From Streptomyces chattanoogensis (lineage in GTDB: Bacteria > Actinomycetota > Actinomycetes > Streptomycetales > Streptomycetaceae), in contig NZ_LGKG01000141.1 of the NCBI RefSeq assembly GCF_001294335.1, positions 1 through 64,000 of the forward strand: 64,000 nt of DNA, given 5' to 3'. A program made the position numbers and the translations under genes. Position 1 is the stretch's first letter; every line of letters starts with the position of its first letter. This document shows positions 25,851-34,075 of the stretch, in pieces. The notes beneath the pieces are model-generated. The model saw nothing but the letters and a program-made list of their open reading frames with translations. It did no database searches and was not told the DNA's origin.

Positions 25851-26441
25851 CTAGCGGTCTTCCCCGCGCGCCAGGGGGGTGGTGGCCCACCCCTGTTCCA
25901 GCAGGGCGAACAGGTCACGCAGGGCCCGGGCCGGGTCGTCGCTTGCGCGGGCGAGGCCGGGGGCCTCCAGGGCGAAGCGGGCCAGGCCGGCGACGGCAAG
26001 GTCGTCGGCAGCCAGCCCGGTGGCCTCGGCGAGCGCGGCGGCCAGCGCCTTCTCGTGGCGCGACCACATCCGCCGGGCGTAATCCCGCAACGCGGGGGTG
26101 GATTCGACGAGGACGAACGTGGGGTCGTCGGTCCGCACGGCGGTACGGGTGCGCACCAGGTGGTCGCGCAGGGCGTGCAGGACGGGCAGGCCGGGAGCCC
26201 GGTCGCGAACGGCGGCGACCAGGGCGCTCTCGATGTCCGCGTCCAGGTCGAAGACGAGGGCTTCCTTGCTGGGGAAGTGCTTGAAGAGCGTGCTCAGCGA
26301 GACGTCGGCCGCCTCCGCCACTTCGCGGACGCCGACGTCGTCGAAGCCGCGCTCGGTGAACAGCCGCAGGGCGGCATCCGCCAGGGCCTGTCTGGTCCGG
26401 GCCTTCTTGCGCTCGCGGCGCCCTGTCGTCGTCTCGGACAT
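25851..26441 (-). CDS. TetR-family regulator, divergent from a flavin monooxygenase
   Basis: A 196-residue TetR protein. The N-terminal helix-turn-helix covers RQALADAALRLFTERGFDDV and VREVAEAADVSLSTLFKHFPSKEAL; the remaining helices form the ligand-binding and dimer domain. It is divergent from the TetX-like monooxygenase gene, and a near-perfect 22-bp palindrome lies in the 179-bp gap, so it probably represses that gene and itself until an aromatic ligand binds. Confidence 0.88.
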   Translation of the reverse strand: MSETTTGRRERKKARTRQALADAALRLFTERGFDDVGVREVAEAADVSLSTLFKHFPSKEALVFDLDADIESALVAAVRDRAPGLPVLHALRDHLVRTRTAVRTDDPTFVLVESTPALRDYARRMWSRHEKALAAALAEATGLAADDLAVAGLARFALEAPGLARASDDPARALRDLFALLEQGWATTPLARGEDR

Positions 26442-26493
26442 GCGCTCACCCTACCCCACTTGAGGCGACTCGATCGGAAAGGCGATCGGATAA

Positions 26494-26515
26494 AAAGTCG
26501 AATCGATTGCACTTT
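26494..26515. promoter_or_regulatory. Candidate TetR operator (22-bp palindrome)
   Basis: AAAGTCGAATCGATTGCACTTT is a palindrome with two mismatched base pairs, centred on AATCGATT. It lies between the divergent TetR and monooxygenase genes, in a stretch much richer in A and T than the flanks. A nearby direct pair CGATCGGA (26471-26492 region) may be a second contact. Confidence 0.55.
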
Positions 26516-26620
26516 TGGAGTTGATTGTGTTTCTGTGAAGGGGTGAGCCCCTCGGACCTCCCTGCCGAGGCCGGGGCGTGCCAGCACTCTCCCGATCCGT
26601 AGAACGGAGCGTGACCCCTC

Positions 26621-27769
26621 ATGTCCACCACCCCCCGCATCGCGATCATCGGCGCCGGCCCCGGAGGCCTCGTCTGCGCGCGCGTCCTGCAGCAGCACGG
26701 CGTACCGGTCACCGTCTTCGAGCGGGAGAGCGACCCCGACTCCCGTTCGCAGGGCGGCACTCTCGACATCCACGAGGAGACCGGCCAGGCCGCCCTGCGC
26801 ACGGCCGGGCTGTTCGACCGGTTCCTCGCGCTGTCCCGGCCCGAGGACCAGCAGTGGAGCCTGTACGACCGGCACGCGCAGCTGATACGCCACGACCAGG
26901 CCGGCGAGGGCGATCTGAGCAGGCCCGAGATCGACCGCGGCCAGCTGCGCACCCTCCTGCTGGACTCCCTCGCCCCCGGCACGGTCCGCTGGGGCCACCG
27001 CGTCAAGGCCGTCACCCCGCTGCCCCACGGCACTGCCCGGCTGCACCATCACGACGGCGCCGTCGAGGAGTTCGACCTGGTCATCGGCGCCGACGGCGCC
27101 TGGTCCCGAGTGCGCCCCGCGCTCTCCGGCGCCCAGCCCTCCTACACCGGCGTCACGATGGTGGAAGTCCACTTCGACGACGTCGACCACCGTCACCCCG
27201 GCATCGCCCGCCTGGTCGGCGGCGGCACCATGTCGGCCAAGGCGGGCCGCCGCGGCCTGGTGCTGCAGCGCAACAGCAACGGACACGTCCGCGGCTACAT
27301 CATCTTCCGCGGGCCCCAGGACTGGCACGCCGGACTCGACCTCGCCGACACCGCAGCCGTACGCGCCCGCCTCCTCGCCCAGTACGAGGGCTGGGACGAG
27401 AGGCTGCTGGACATCCTGCGCGACAACGAGGGCGGTTTCCGCAACCGCCCCATGTTCGTCCTTCCCGTTCCCCACACATGGCAGCGCGTCCCCGGCATCA
27501 CCCTGGTCGGCGACGCCGCCCACCTGATGCCGCCCGTCGGCGTCGGCGCCAACCTCGCACTGCTCGACGGCGCCGAACTCGCCCAGGCCGTCATCGGCCA
27601 CCCCACCATCGACCAGGCCCTCGACGCCTATGAAGGCGTCATGCTGCCCCGGGCCGCCGACAACGCGAAGACCGCCCGGCAGATGCTGACCACCCTCGTA
27701 CCCGACACCGACTCCGACGCCGCCGCCTTCCCCGAGACCGTCTGGCCGGACCGGCTCAGCTCTTCGTGA
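26621..27769 (+). CDS. Class A flavin monooxygenase, TetX-like
   Basis: A 382-residue FAD-dependent monooxygenase. The dinucleotide fold is IIGAGPGGLVCARVLQQHG, the substrate-loop segment SQGGTLDIHEETGQAALRTAGL-like region resembles tetracycline destructases (TetX), the DG motif is LVIGADGAWSRVRPAL, and the second FAD motif is LVGDAAHLMPPVGVGANLAL. It uses NAD(P)H and O2 to hydroxylate an aromatic or polyketide substrate; actual tetracycline activity cannot be claimed. The start ATG has a weak upstream GGAGCG. Its last 14 bases overlap a broken gene on the other strand. Confidence 0.87.
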   Translation: MSTTPRIAIIGAGPGGLVCARVLQQHGVPVTVFERESDPDSRSQGGTLDIHEETGQAALRTAGLFDRFLALSRPEDQQWSLYDRHAQLIRHDQAGEGDLSRPEIDRGQLRTLLLDSLAPGTVRWGHRVKAVTPLPHGTARLHHHDGAVEEFDLVIGADGAWSRVRPALSGAQPSYTGVTMVEVHFDDVDHRHPGIARLVGGGTMSAKAGRRGLVLQRNSNGHVRGYIIFRGPQDWHAGLDLADTAAVRARLLAQYEGWDERLLDILRDNEGGFRNRPMFVLPVPHTWQRVPGITLVGDAAHLMPPVGVGANLALLDGAELAQAVIGHPTIDQALDAYEGVMLPRAADNAKTARQMLTTLVPDTDSDAAAFPETVWPDRLSSS

Positions 27770-27991
27770 GCGCTTCGCGGCGGATCCACCGGAGCAGGGC
27801 GGGGTTGCCGACGGTGGTGATGACGCTGACGGTGGAGCGGTGGTGGCGGTTGTCGTCCAGCAGGGCCGGCATGCTCGCGGCCAGGTCCGCACGGGCGGTG
27901 AACCTGCCGTCCGCGTGGCCCTCGGCAAGGGTGCCTGGCCGGTGAGCAGACGGCCGGTGGAACCGTTGGCTCCGGAGACCGTGATACGCAT
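27756..27991 (-). pseudogene. NmrA-like NAD(P)-binding oxidoreductase remnant
   Basis: The start is intact (MRITVSGANGSTGRLLTG, a Rossmann GxxGxxG opening, preceded by GGAAGGA) but about 18 residues later the reading shifts frame and continues with the C-terminal part of such a protein (LAEGHADGRFTARADLAASM ... LLRWIRREALTKS) to a stop at 27756. The whole is only ~78 codons, while intact members have about 280. An internal deletion with loss of frame explains this. It follows the flavin-reductase remnant by 22 bases and was probably its operon partner. Confidence 0.75.
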
Positions 27992-28013
27992 GGCGACCGT
28001 CCTTCCCTGGTTG

Positions 28014-28600
28014 CTACGCGTTCCGGTGAGCGGTCCGGGCAGCTGTGCGCAGCGGTCCGAGCGCCTGCGCCCATGCCAGCAACTCGTCGACCAGCCGGTG
28101 GACTTCTGCCGTGTGCAGCTCGCGTGGCCGGAAGTCGGTGAAGTCCACGAAGTCCTCGCGCAGCGACAGCGCCACCTGCGGCCCGATGTCGGCCATCCGC
28201 AGCACACCCGCCTGTGCGCGCAGCTTCTGCACCGCCATGACCGCGCCGAAGACGCCGTAACCGACGTAGCCGACGTAGCCGACGGAGCCGACCGGCTTGG
28301 CACCCCACTCCTGGTGGAGGTAGTCGATGGCGTTGGTCAGGGCGGCGGGCGGGGCGGTGTTGTACTCGGGGGTGACGAGGACGTAGGCGTCGTACGAGCC
28401 GATCCGCTCGGCCCATCGCCGGGTGTGCGGCTGCCGTCCCGGTGCCTTGGCCGCCGGGACGGCTTCGTCGAGCAGCGGCAGCGCGTGGCCGGCCAGGTCC
28501 ACGAGCTCGAAGTCCGCGGCGCTGCCCGCGTGTTCGGCGGCCAGGTCCGTTGTGGCGCCGGCCTCCCGGTCGCTTTTCAGGGACTGCGCCGCCGCTAATG
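28014..28600 (-). pseudogene. NADPH-dependent FMN reductase remnant, 5'-truncated
   Basis: The sequence encodes most of a flavodoxin-fold FMN reductase: FELVDLAGHALPLLDE, YDAYVLVTPEYNTAPPAALT, NAIDYLHQEWGAKPVG and a normal C-terminus. The first beta strand and phosphate-binding loop (usually like IxGSTRPGR) are missing, and no good start codon is found before the conserved part; the 5' boundary given is approximate. The sequence upstream belongs to a gene on the other strand. A 9-bp repeat expansion (28257-28292) inserts Gly-Tyr-Val units after KPVG. A shortened active protein is possible but unlikely. Confidence 0.65.
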
Positions 28601-28610
28601 TGTTCGCGTG

Positions 28611-29135
28611 ATGCCGAACCAGGATTGCCGGTTTCCCGCCGGGCTCGCTGCCGCCATGGCGGTTCCGTTCGACCATGCGGGCGGTGACGGGGGCGACTTC
28701 GAGCCCTTCGCGGCCTTCCTGTCTGCGGAGGAGACCACCAAGTGGTTCCGGGCATGGACCGGCAACGCCGAGGTGAACGGGGACGGCTTCCGCGTGTTCG
28801 GCCAGGACGGCACCGGCGGATACGCCGCGTTCTGGCTGATCCGCCCCGGGCGGGCACTGGTCGAGCAGCCCGTTGTCTTCCTCGGCTCGGAAGGGGAGAC
28901 CGGCGTCGTCGCGGGCAACCTGGGGGCCTTCCTGTGGCTGTTGGCCGCCGGTTTCGGCCCCTGGGAGGCCGCCACCTCGTACCAGCCCGAGTGGGTCCCA
29001 CGCCCCCATGCCGAGCTGACGGCCATCGCCGAACGGTTCGCACCGGACCACCGTGCGCCGGCAACGGCCCTGATAGAGCAGGCCGCAGGAGAGTTCCCCG
29101 ACTTCGACGACACCCTCATGGAACTCTGCCGCTGA
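28611..29135 (+). CDS. SMI1/KNR4 (SUKH)-like protein
   Basis: A 174-residue acidic soluble protein. EETTKWFRAWTGN, FRVFGQDGTGGYAAFWLI, QPVVFLGSEGETGVVAGNLG and FLWLLAAGFGPWEA resemble the SMI1/KNR4 (SUKH) fold, many members of which are immunity proteins against secreted toxins. No toxin gene is adjacent, so an immunity role is only a possibility. ATG 28611 overlaps a GTG at 28608. Transcription runs away from the truncated reductase, whose missing 5' end lies at this junction. Confidence 0.55.
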   Translation: MPNQDCRFPAGLAAAMAVPFDHAGGDGGDFEPFAAFLSAEETTKWFRAWTGNAEVNGDGFRVFGQDGTGGYAAFWLIRPGRALVEQPVVFLGSEGETGVVAGNLGAFLWLLAAGFGPWEAATSYQPEWVPRPHAELTAIAERFAPDHRAPATALIEQAAGEFPDFDDTLMELCR

Positions 29136-29262
29136 ACCCGGCCACCGGAGACCGGAGCGGCCGTCTCCCTCACCCCGATCGCTCCCCGCTCCCGCATCGT
29201 CTGCCCGGTCGGCGCGGCGCGTCGGCTCCGGACCCGCCGCCGTACGGCGCTCGGTGTGCGCG

Positions 29263-30486
29263 TCAGGCGATGTGGTCGTCCAGCAGCTCGGCGTTCAGAC
29301 GGTCGCTGAACTGATCCACGTAGCGGTTCAGCTCCCGCGACCGCAGCCGGATCCCGTACTGCGCCTCCAGGTTCGCCGCGAACGCGCCCGGTGTCGGCAT
29401 GCCTTCGCCCTCCAGCGAGTGACGGAACACCCGGTACAGGTCCTCATCGGTGGGGGTCCCGGCCGGTGCCTGAGCGGGCTGCGGGTCCGCTTCGGAGGTG
29501 CCCGTGCCGAGCGGACGCGTCCCGCCCGCACCGGTCGGCACCAGGACCTGCGGCTCGGGCTCCGGCGTGCGCGGCGCCGGTACCGGGACCTGCTCGTGCG
29601 CTGCCCTCTGCGGGTCCTCGTCGTACGAGGGCTGATGCTGCTGCTCCGGCTCCGGGGCGAACGCCGGGTCGTAGTCGCCCTGATAGGCCACCTGCTGCGA
29701 CGCCGCGAACCACTGGCTGGGCATTGCCTCGGCCGGCTCCTGGGCGCCCGGCTCCAGGGCGGACTGCGCGGGCTGCTGCGGCGCCGGCAGCAACTGCGGT
29801 TCGATGCCTGCCGCGGCAAGCCCCGCGGGAGCCGTCTCGGCCAGCGGCACCCCGTACCGGGCGAGCCGCAGGGGCATCAGGGACTCCACCGGAGCCTTAC
29901 GGCGCCAGCTCCGCCCGAATCGCGAACGCAGGCGTGCCTGGTACACGAGCCGTTCCTGCTCCAGCTTGATCACCGCGTCGTACGACCGCAGCTCCCACAG
30001 CTTCATCCGCCGCCACAGCAGGAACGTGGGGACGGGTGACAGCAGCCAGCGGGTGATGCGTACACCCTCCATGTGCTTGTCCGCCGTGATGTCGGCGATC
30101 CGCCCGACGGCGTGCCGGGCGGCCTCGACGGTGACGACGAACAGCACCGGGATGACGGCATGCATGCCCATGCCCAAGGGGTCGGTCGCCGCGGCGGCGT
30201 TGAACGCCACCGTCGCGACGGTCAGCACCCACGCCGTCTGCCGCAGCAGCGGGAAGGGCATGCGGATCCAGGTCAGCAGCAGATCCAGCGCGAGCAGGAC
30301 ACAGATGCCCGCGTCGATGCCGATGGGGAAGAAGTAGGCGAAGGTGCCGAAGCCCTTCTTGATGGCCAGTTCCCGCACGGCCGTGTAGGAGCCGGCGAAG
30401 CCGATGCCGGCGATGACCACCGCGCCGGTGATGACCACCCCGATGAGTATCCGGTGTGTGCGTGTCAGCTTCAGTGGCTCGGCCAC
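29263..30486 (-). CDS. DUF2637 (SpdB-like) membrane protein
   Basis: A 407-residue protein with four N-terminal membrane helices (from HRILIGVVITGAVVIAGIGF through HAVIPVLFVVTVEAARHAVG), followed by a cytoplasmic region with WLLSPVPTFLLWRRMKLWE, a long Pro/Gln/Glu-rich linker and a C-terminal ~60-residue domain (TDEDLYRVFRHSLEGEG ... YVDQFSD). This is the DUF2637 family, related to the Spd spread proteins of actinomycete plasmids, but chromosomal copies are common and their role is unclear. GTG 30486 follows AGGGGT. No plasmid or integrative-element genes are adjacent. Confidence 0.8.
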   Translation of the reverse strand: MAEPLKLTRTHRILIGVVITGAVVIAGIGFAGSYTAVRELAIKKGFGTFAYFFPIGIDAGICVLLALDLLLTWIRMPFPLLRQTAWVLTVATVAFNAAAATDPLGMGMHAVIPVLFVVTVEAARHAVGRIADITADKHMEGVRITRWLLSPVPTFLLWRRMKLWELRSYDAVIKLEQERLVYQARLRSRFGRSWRRKAPVESLMPLRLARYGVPLAETAPAGLAAAGIEPQLLPAPQQPAQSALEPGAQEPAEAMPSQWFAASQQVAYQGDYDPAFAPEPEQQHQPSYDEDPQRAAHEQVPVPAPRTPEPEPQVLVPTGAGGTRPLGTGTSEADPQPAQAPAGTPTDEDLYRVFRHSLEGEGMPTPGAFAANLEAQYGIRLRSRELNRYVDQFSDRLNAELLDDHIA

Positions 30487-30620
30487 CCGAGAACCCCTCT
30501 TAGTCGGTCTGTTGCGAGCGACAGCCTGGCACACGCGTGCGGGCGGGTGGGTGTCGGTACGGAGGGAGCCGGGTCACGATTGGGCTCGGGCGCGCCCCTC
30601 GCGCAGCCGGGACGGCGCGA

Positions 30621-30649
30621 GGGCCCGCACCATGGATCGGTGCGGGCCC
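30621..30649 (-). terminator. Terminator after the first DUF3558 lipoprotein gene
   Basis: GGGCCCGCACC (30621-30631) pairs perfectly with GGTGCGGGCCC (30639-30649) around a 7-base loop, just past the stop of the minus-strand lipoprotein gene at 30686. Confidence 0.65.
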
Positions 30650-30685
30650 TGCGGTACGGCACTGCGGCGCGCTACGGCACGGGGG

Positions 30686-31396
30686 TCAGCCGTTGGCCTT
30701 GACGGCGGCGGCGACGGCCTCCTTGGCGGCGGGCTGGGCGCGCTTGAGCAGGTCGGCGGCCTTGGGGGTGTCGTCGCCGGACATGTTCGCGCCGTTGTAG
30801 TTGATCATGACGACGATGTTGGCCGTACGGGCGACGACCGTCGTGTTCGTGAAGGCCGTGCCTTCCTTCTTTATGTCGTACGTGAGCGTGGTGGCCTCGT
30901 CGCCCGTGCCGGACGTCTTGACGACCTTGAGCTTCTTGGCGCCCTTGGTGGCCTTCGCGTTGGCGACCGTCTTGGCGTAGAACTCCGTGGCGCGCTTCTC
31001 GCCGGAGCCGATCTGCGGGTTGGGGTCGGAGTCATAGCGCTGGAAGCCGATGTCCAGCCAGCGGAACTGCGTGCCGTCGACGCCCTGCGAGTCGGAGCTG
31101 GCCCAGGTGCAGGTGCCGTGCGTGGTGGCGTCGGTGGAGTCGCCCTGGTCCCCCGACTTGTCCTTCGCCTCGGGCACCAGCTTGTCGAGGGTGCCCTTGG
31201 AGAACGCCTCGCACGGGTTCGGCAGCTTCTTGTACTTGGCGGCCGCGACGGTGGGCGACGGGCTGCTCGACTTGCTGGGCGCTTCGGAGGCCTTGTCGGA
31301 GGTCTTGGTGTCCGAGCCGGAGCAGCCGGCGACGAGCATCACCGGGACTGCGGCGCAGGCGAGAAGGCTGGCGAGTCGCTTGGCTGAACGGTGCAT
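30686..31396 (-). CDS. DUF3558 lipoprotein A
   Basis: A 236-residue lipoprotein. Signal peptide RSAKRLASLLACAAVPVMLVAGC has a lipobox VAGC, with Cys at residue 25; a Ser/Lys/Pro-rich linker follows, then the DUF3558 domain with PNPCEAFS and HGTCTWAS, whose two Cys probably form a disulfide, and NIVVMINYNG. It is expected on the outer face of the membrane; function unknown, though many Streptomyces encode several copies. The neighbouring upstream gene encodes a second family member. Confidence 0.85.
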   Translation of the reverse strand: MHRSAKRLASLLACAAVPVMLVAGCSGSDTKTSDKASEAPSKSSSPSPTVAAAKYKKLPNPCEAFSKGTLDKLVPEAKDKSGDQGDSTDATTHGTCTWASSDSQGVDGTQFRWLDIGFQRYDSDPNPQIGSGEKRATEFYAKTVANAKATKGAKKLKVVKTSGTGDEATTLTYDIKKEGTAFTNTTVVARTANIVVMINYNGANMSGDDTPKAADLLKRAQPAAKEAVAAAVKANG

Positions 31397-31608
31397 GGTT
31401 CCTTCGCTGTTCGTCGTCGTGGCGGCGGCCCCGCCTCGCGCACGAGGCTGGTACGGGAGTCCGTACGGGTGGTCCGTACGGGGGCGGCGCTAGACGGCAC
31501 GGTACGCGGCGGAGCGAGGTCCGTGGCCGGTTCGTGTCGTTTGAACGATCGAATGAATGCGGCAAGGCGCCACTAAAACGGCAAGTGTCAGATGCAGGTC
31601 AATCCGGA

Positions 31609-32484
31609 CTATTCGCTCAGGCTCTCCGCCAGCTCATCGGCCAGCGAACGCGCCTTGTCCTGCAGTTCCTGGCTCTCCGGCAGGGTGGCCTTGTCCGTCG
31701 ACCACTGGTCATAGGTGATCGTCACGACCACATTCGACGTGCGAAAGACCACAGTGACATCACGGTGCACACCGGAGTCCGCGGTGGCCAGCTTGTCGTT
31801 CAGGAACGCCACATCGCCGAGACCGCCCAGAACGCGCGGCGCCGTGGAGCCGCCGGCGTCCGCACTCGCCCCCGCCGACGGCGACGACGGGCCGCCCGAC
31901 GGCTTCCCCGTGGCCCCGTCCGCACCCTTGCCGCCCTTGGTGCTCTTCGCCTCCCCGCCCTTGGCGGACGGGGGCGGTGAGGTGGGCGAGGCGGGGGAGG
32001 CGGAACCGTCGGACGGAATCTCCGCCGCCAGCTCCTTGCCCGCGTAGATCTCCTGCGCCCGGTCGTCATCGCTGACCGAGGGGTCGTACGAGACCACCCG
32101 CACGATGTCGAGCGACAGATGCCGGGTGCCCTCGGTCGTCTCGCGCTTCCAGCGGCAGCCGACGCGGCGGTCGGTGTCGTAGGTGACCTCCGCCTGGCCC
32201 GCGTAGATCTTCTCCGCCTCGTCGTGCGACAGCTGCTGGTCGTCGCCGGGCAGCAGGCCGCGCACGGTGCTGCGCGCGGGGAGCCCGCAGGCCTCCGGGA
32301 GGGTCTGGTAGCGGCCCGGCTCGGCGGCCTGGCTCGATGTCGCGGCATCGCCGCCCTTGGCGTCGGCGGCCCCGCCGTCGGTGCCGGAGCCGGCGGTGCA
32401 GCCGGTGAGGCCGGCGGCGAGCGCCGCGGCGGCCACCAGCGCGGCACCGGGCACGAACGACGAGCGCGGCGTCTTCCGTCGCAT
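31609..32484 (-). CDS. DUF3558-like lipoprotein B
   Basis: A 291-residue lipoprotein with signal AALVAAAALAAGLTGC and Cys at residue 28. Conserved Cys pair sites are LPEACGLPA and RRVGCRWK; a ~75-residue Ser/Pro/Gly/Lys-rich insertion (residues ~155-220) interrupts the domain before NVVVTITYDQWS. It resembles lipoprotein A in layout but is more diverged and longer. Both genes point the same way with a 212-bp gap in which I see no gene, so they may be separately expressed. The start ATG 32484 follows GGAGCC. Confidence 0.82.
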   Translation of the reverse strand: MRRKTPRSSFVPGAALVAAAALAAGLTGCTAGSGTDGGAADAKGGDAATSSQAAEPGRYQTLPEACGLPARSTVRGLLPGDDQQLSHDEAEKIYAGQAEVTYDTDRRVGCRWKRETTEGTRHLSLDIVRVVSYDPSVSDDDRAQEIYAGKELAAEIPSDGSASPASPTSPPPSAKGGEAKSTKGGKGADGATGKPSGGPSSPSAGASADAGGSTAPRVLGGLGDVAFLNDKLATADSGVHRDVTVVFRTSNVVVTITYDQWSTDKATLPESQELQDKARSLADELAESLSE

Positions 32485-32505
32485 CGGTCGCGGCTCCTTC
32501 CCTTT

Positions 32506-32549
32506 GCTTCCCCTGCGGGGATCCCCATGCTTCCCCTGCCGGGATCCCC
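32506..32549. repeat. Two imperfect 21-bp direct repeats
   Basis: GCTTCCCCTGCGGGGATCCCC (described in halves: GCTTCCCCTGC and GGGGATCCCC) at 32506-32526 recurs with one change at 32529-32549. They lie in the 207-bp gap between lipoprotein B and rtcB and overlap the likely divergent promoters. Confidence 0.6.
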
Positions 32550-32691
32550 GCGAAATGTGGTTGCCGCCGAGTGGCGGCCGATGGACACAATGTCTACCGC
32601 ACGTCTCACCGCGAACGCCGGTCAACCGTCCAAGATCCGATGACTTGTCCGCGTTTTGCGTTTTATCTGTTTTCGGGGGAATGAGGAAGTT

Positions 32692-33885
32692 ATGTCGTAC
32701 ACCGAAGTGCCCGGCGCGCAGGTACCCATCCGGATGTGGACGGACCCGGCCGCGGTCGAGGATGTCGCGATGCAGCAGCTGCGCAACGTCGCCACCCTGC
32801 CGTGGATCAAGGGCCTGGCCGTGATGCCGGATGTGCATTACGGCAAGGGGGCCACGGTCGGTTCGGTGATCGCGATGCGGGGGGCCGTCTGCCCGGCGGC
32901 GGTCGGTGTCGACATCGGCTGCGGGATGAGCGCGGTGAAGACCTCGCTGACCGCCAACGACCTGCCCGGTGATCTCTCCCGGCTGCGGTCGAAGATCGAG
33001 CAGGTGCTTCCCGTGGGGCGGGGTATGCACGACGCGCCGGTGGACCCGGCGCGGCTGCACGGCGTCGCGACCGCGGGGTGGGGGGACTTCTGGGCCCGGT
33101 TCGACGGCGTCGCGGAGGCGGTCAAGTTCCGTCATGAGCGGGCCACGAAGCAGATGGGAACGCTCGGCGGCGGAAACCACTTCTGGGAGTTCTGCATCGA
33201 CGCCGACCAGGCCGTGTGGATCATGCTGCACTCCGGATCCCGCAACATCGGCAAGGAACTGGCCGAGTACCACATGGGCGTGGCCCAGAAGCTGCCGCAG
33301 AACCAGGGGCTGGTCGACCGCGACCTCGCCGTCTTCATCGCGGACACCCCGCAGATGGCGGCGTACCGGAACGATCTGTTCTGGGCGCAGGAGTACGCGA
33401 AGCACAACCGCGAGATCATGATGGCCCTCACCCAGGACGTGATCCGGCGCGAGTTCAAGAAGGCGAAGGTGACCTTCGAGGAGGTCATCTCCTGCCACCA
33501 CAACTATGTGGCGGAGGAGCGGTACGACGGCATGGACCTGCTGGTGACCCGTAAGGGCGCCATCCGGGCGGGGAGCGGCGAGTTCGGCATCATCCCGGGC
33601 TCGATGGGCACCGGCTCCTACATCGTCAGGGGTCTGGGGAACTCCGCGTCCTTCAACTCCGCCTCGCACGGCGCCGGCCGGAAGATGAGCCGTAACGCCG
33701 CCAAGAAGCGGTTCTCGACGCGGGACCTGGAGGAGCAGACGCGGGGTGTGGAGTGCCGTAAGGACTCGGGAGTGATCGACGAGATCCCGGGCGCCTACAA
33801 GCCGATCGAGAAGGTCATGGAGCAGCAGCGGGACCTGGTGGAGGTTGTCGCCCACCTCAAGCAGGTGGTCTGCGTGAAGGGCTGA
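32692..33885 (+). CDS. rtcB: RNA-splicing ligase RtcB
   Basis: A 397-residue GTP- and Mn-dependent ligase joining RNA 2',3'-cyclic phosphate (or 3'-phosphate) ends to 5'-OH ends, acting in tRNA repair or RNA-damage repair. Metal and active-site signatures are complete: PDVHYGKGATVGSVIA, GVDIGCGMSA, LGGGNHFWEF, LHSGSRNIGKELA, SCHHNYVAEE and the guanylylation His in SASHGAGRKMSR. The start ATG 32692 follows GAGGAAG. No archease or RtcA gene is adjacent. A strong terminator follows. Confidence 0.95.
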   Translation: MSYTEVPGAQVPIRMWTDPAAVEDVAMQQLRNVATLPWIKGLAVMPDVHYGKGATVGSVIAMRGAVCPAAVGVDIGCGMSAVKTSLTANDLPGDLSRLRSKIEQVLPVGRGMHDAPVDPARLHGVATAGWGDFWARFDGVAEAVKFRHERATKQMGTLGGGNHFWEFCIDADQAVWIMLHSGSRNIGKELAEYHMGVAQKLPQNQGLVDRDLAVFIADTPQMAAYRNDLFWAQEYAKHNREIMMALTQDVIRREFKKAKVTFEEVISCHHNYVAEERYDGMDLLVTRKGAIRAGSGEFGIIPGSMGTGSYIVRGLGNSASFNSASHGAGRKMSRNAAKKRFSTRDLEEQTRGVECRKDSGVIDEIPGAYKPIEKVMEQQRDLVEVVAHLKQVVCVKG

Positions 33886-33908
33886 GGCCCGGCACGACAC
33901 GTGATCGG

Positions 33909-33940
33909 CAAGCCCCGGACCGTACGCGGTCCGGGGCTTG
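33909..33940 (+). terminator. rtcB terminator
   Basis: A perfect 14-bp stem (33909-33922 with 33927-33940) closes on TACG, 24 bases after the rtcB stop. Confidence 0.85.
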
Positions 33941-33983
33941 ATGCTTGCGGATGGTCTTGTTCGTCCCCCCTTTGAACGGACCT

Positions 33984-34025
33984 TTGAGCCCGTGACCTTG
34001 AGCCCGTGACCTTGGGTCCGTGGCC
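33984..34025. repeat. Three 14-bp tandem repeats before marR
   Basis: TTGAGCCCGTGACC occurs twice in a row (33984-33997, 33998-34011) and a third time with four changes (34012-34025). The array lies between the rtcB terminator and the MarR operator. Confidence 0.75.
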
Positions 34026-34038
34026 TTGAAACCAATCC

Positions 34039-34059
34039 AGTTGATTAAGTCAATCAACT
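34039..34059. promoter_or_regulatory. MarR-type operator
   Basis: AGTTGATT (34039-34046) and AATCAACT (34052-34059) form an exact 8-bp inverted repeat with a 5-base spacer, a form typical of MarR sites (TTGAT-n-ATCAA). It ends 16 bases before the marR ATG and would cover the promoter. Confidence 0.75.
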
Positions 34060-34075
34060 ACATTACCGTGATGTC

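Noticed and set aside
26621..27769. Tetracycline-resistance gene (TetX)
   Set aside because: The resemblance is at the family level only; many related monooxygenases have other substrates, so no resistance claim is made.
29263..30486. Integrated plasmid or integrative element suggested by the SpdB-like gene
   Set aside because: No integrase, Rep, Tra, Kor genes or attachment-site repeats are present nearby; chromosomal DUF2637 genes are common.
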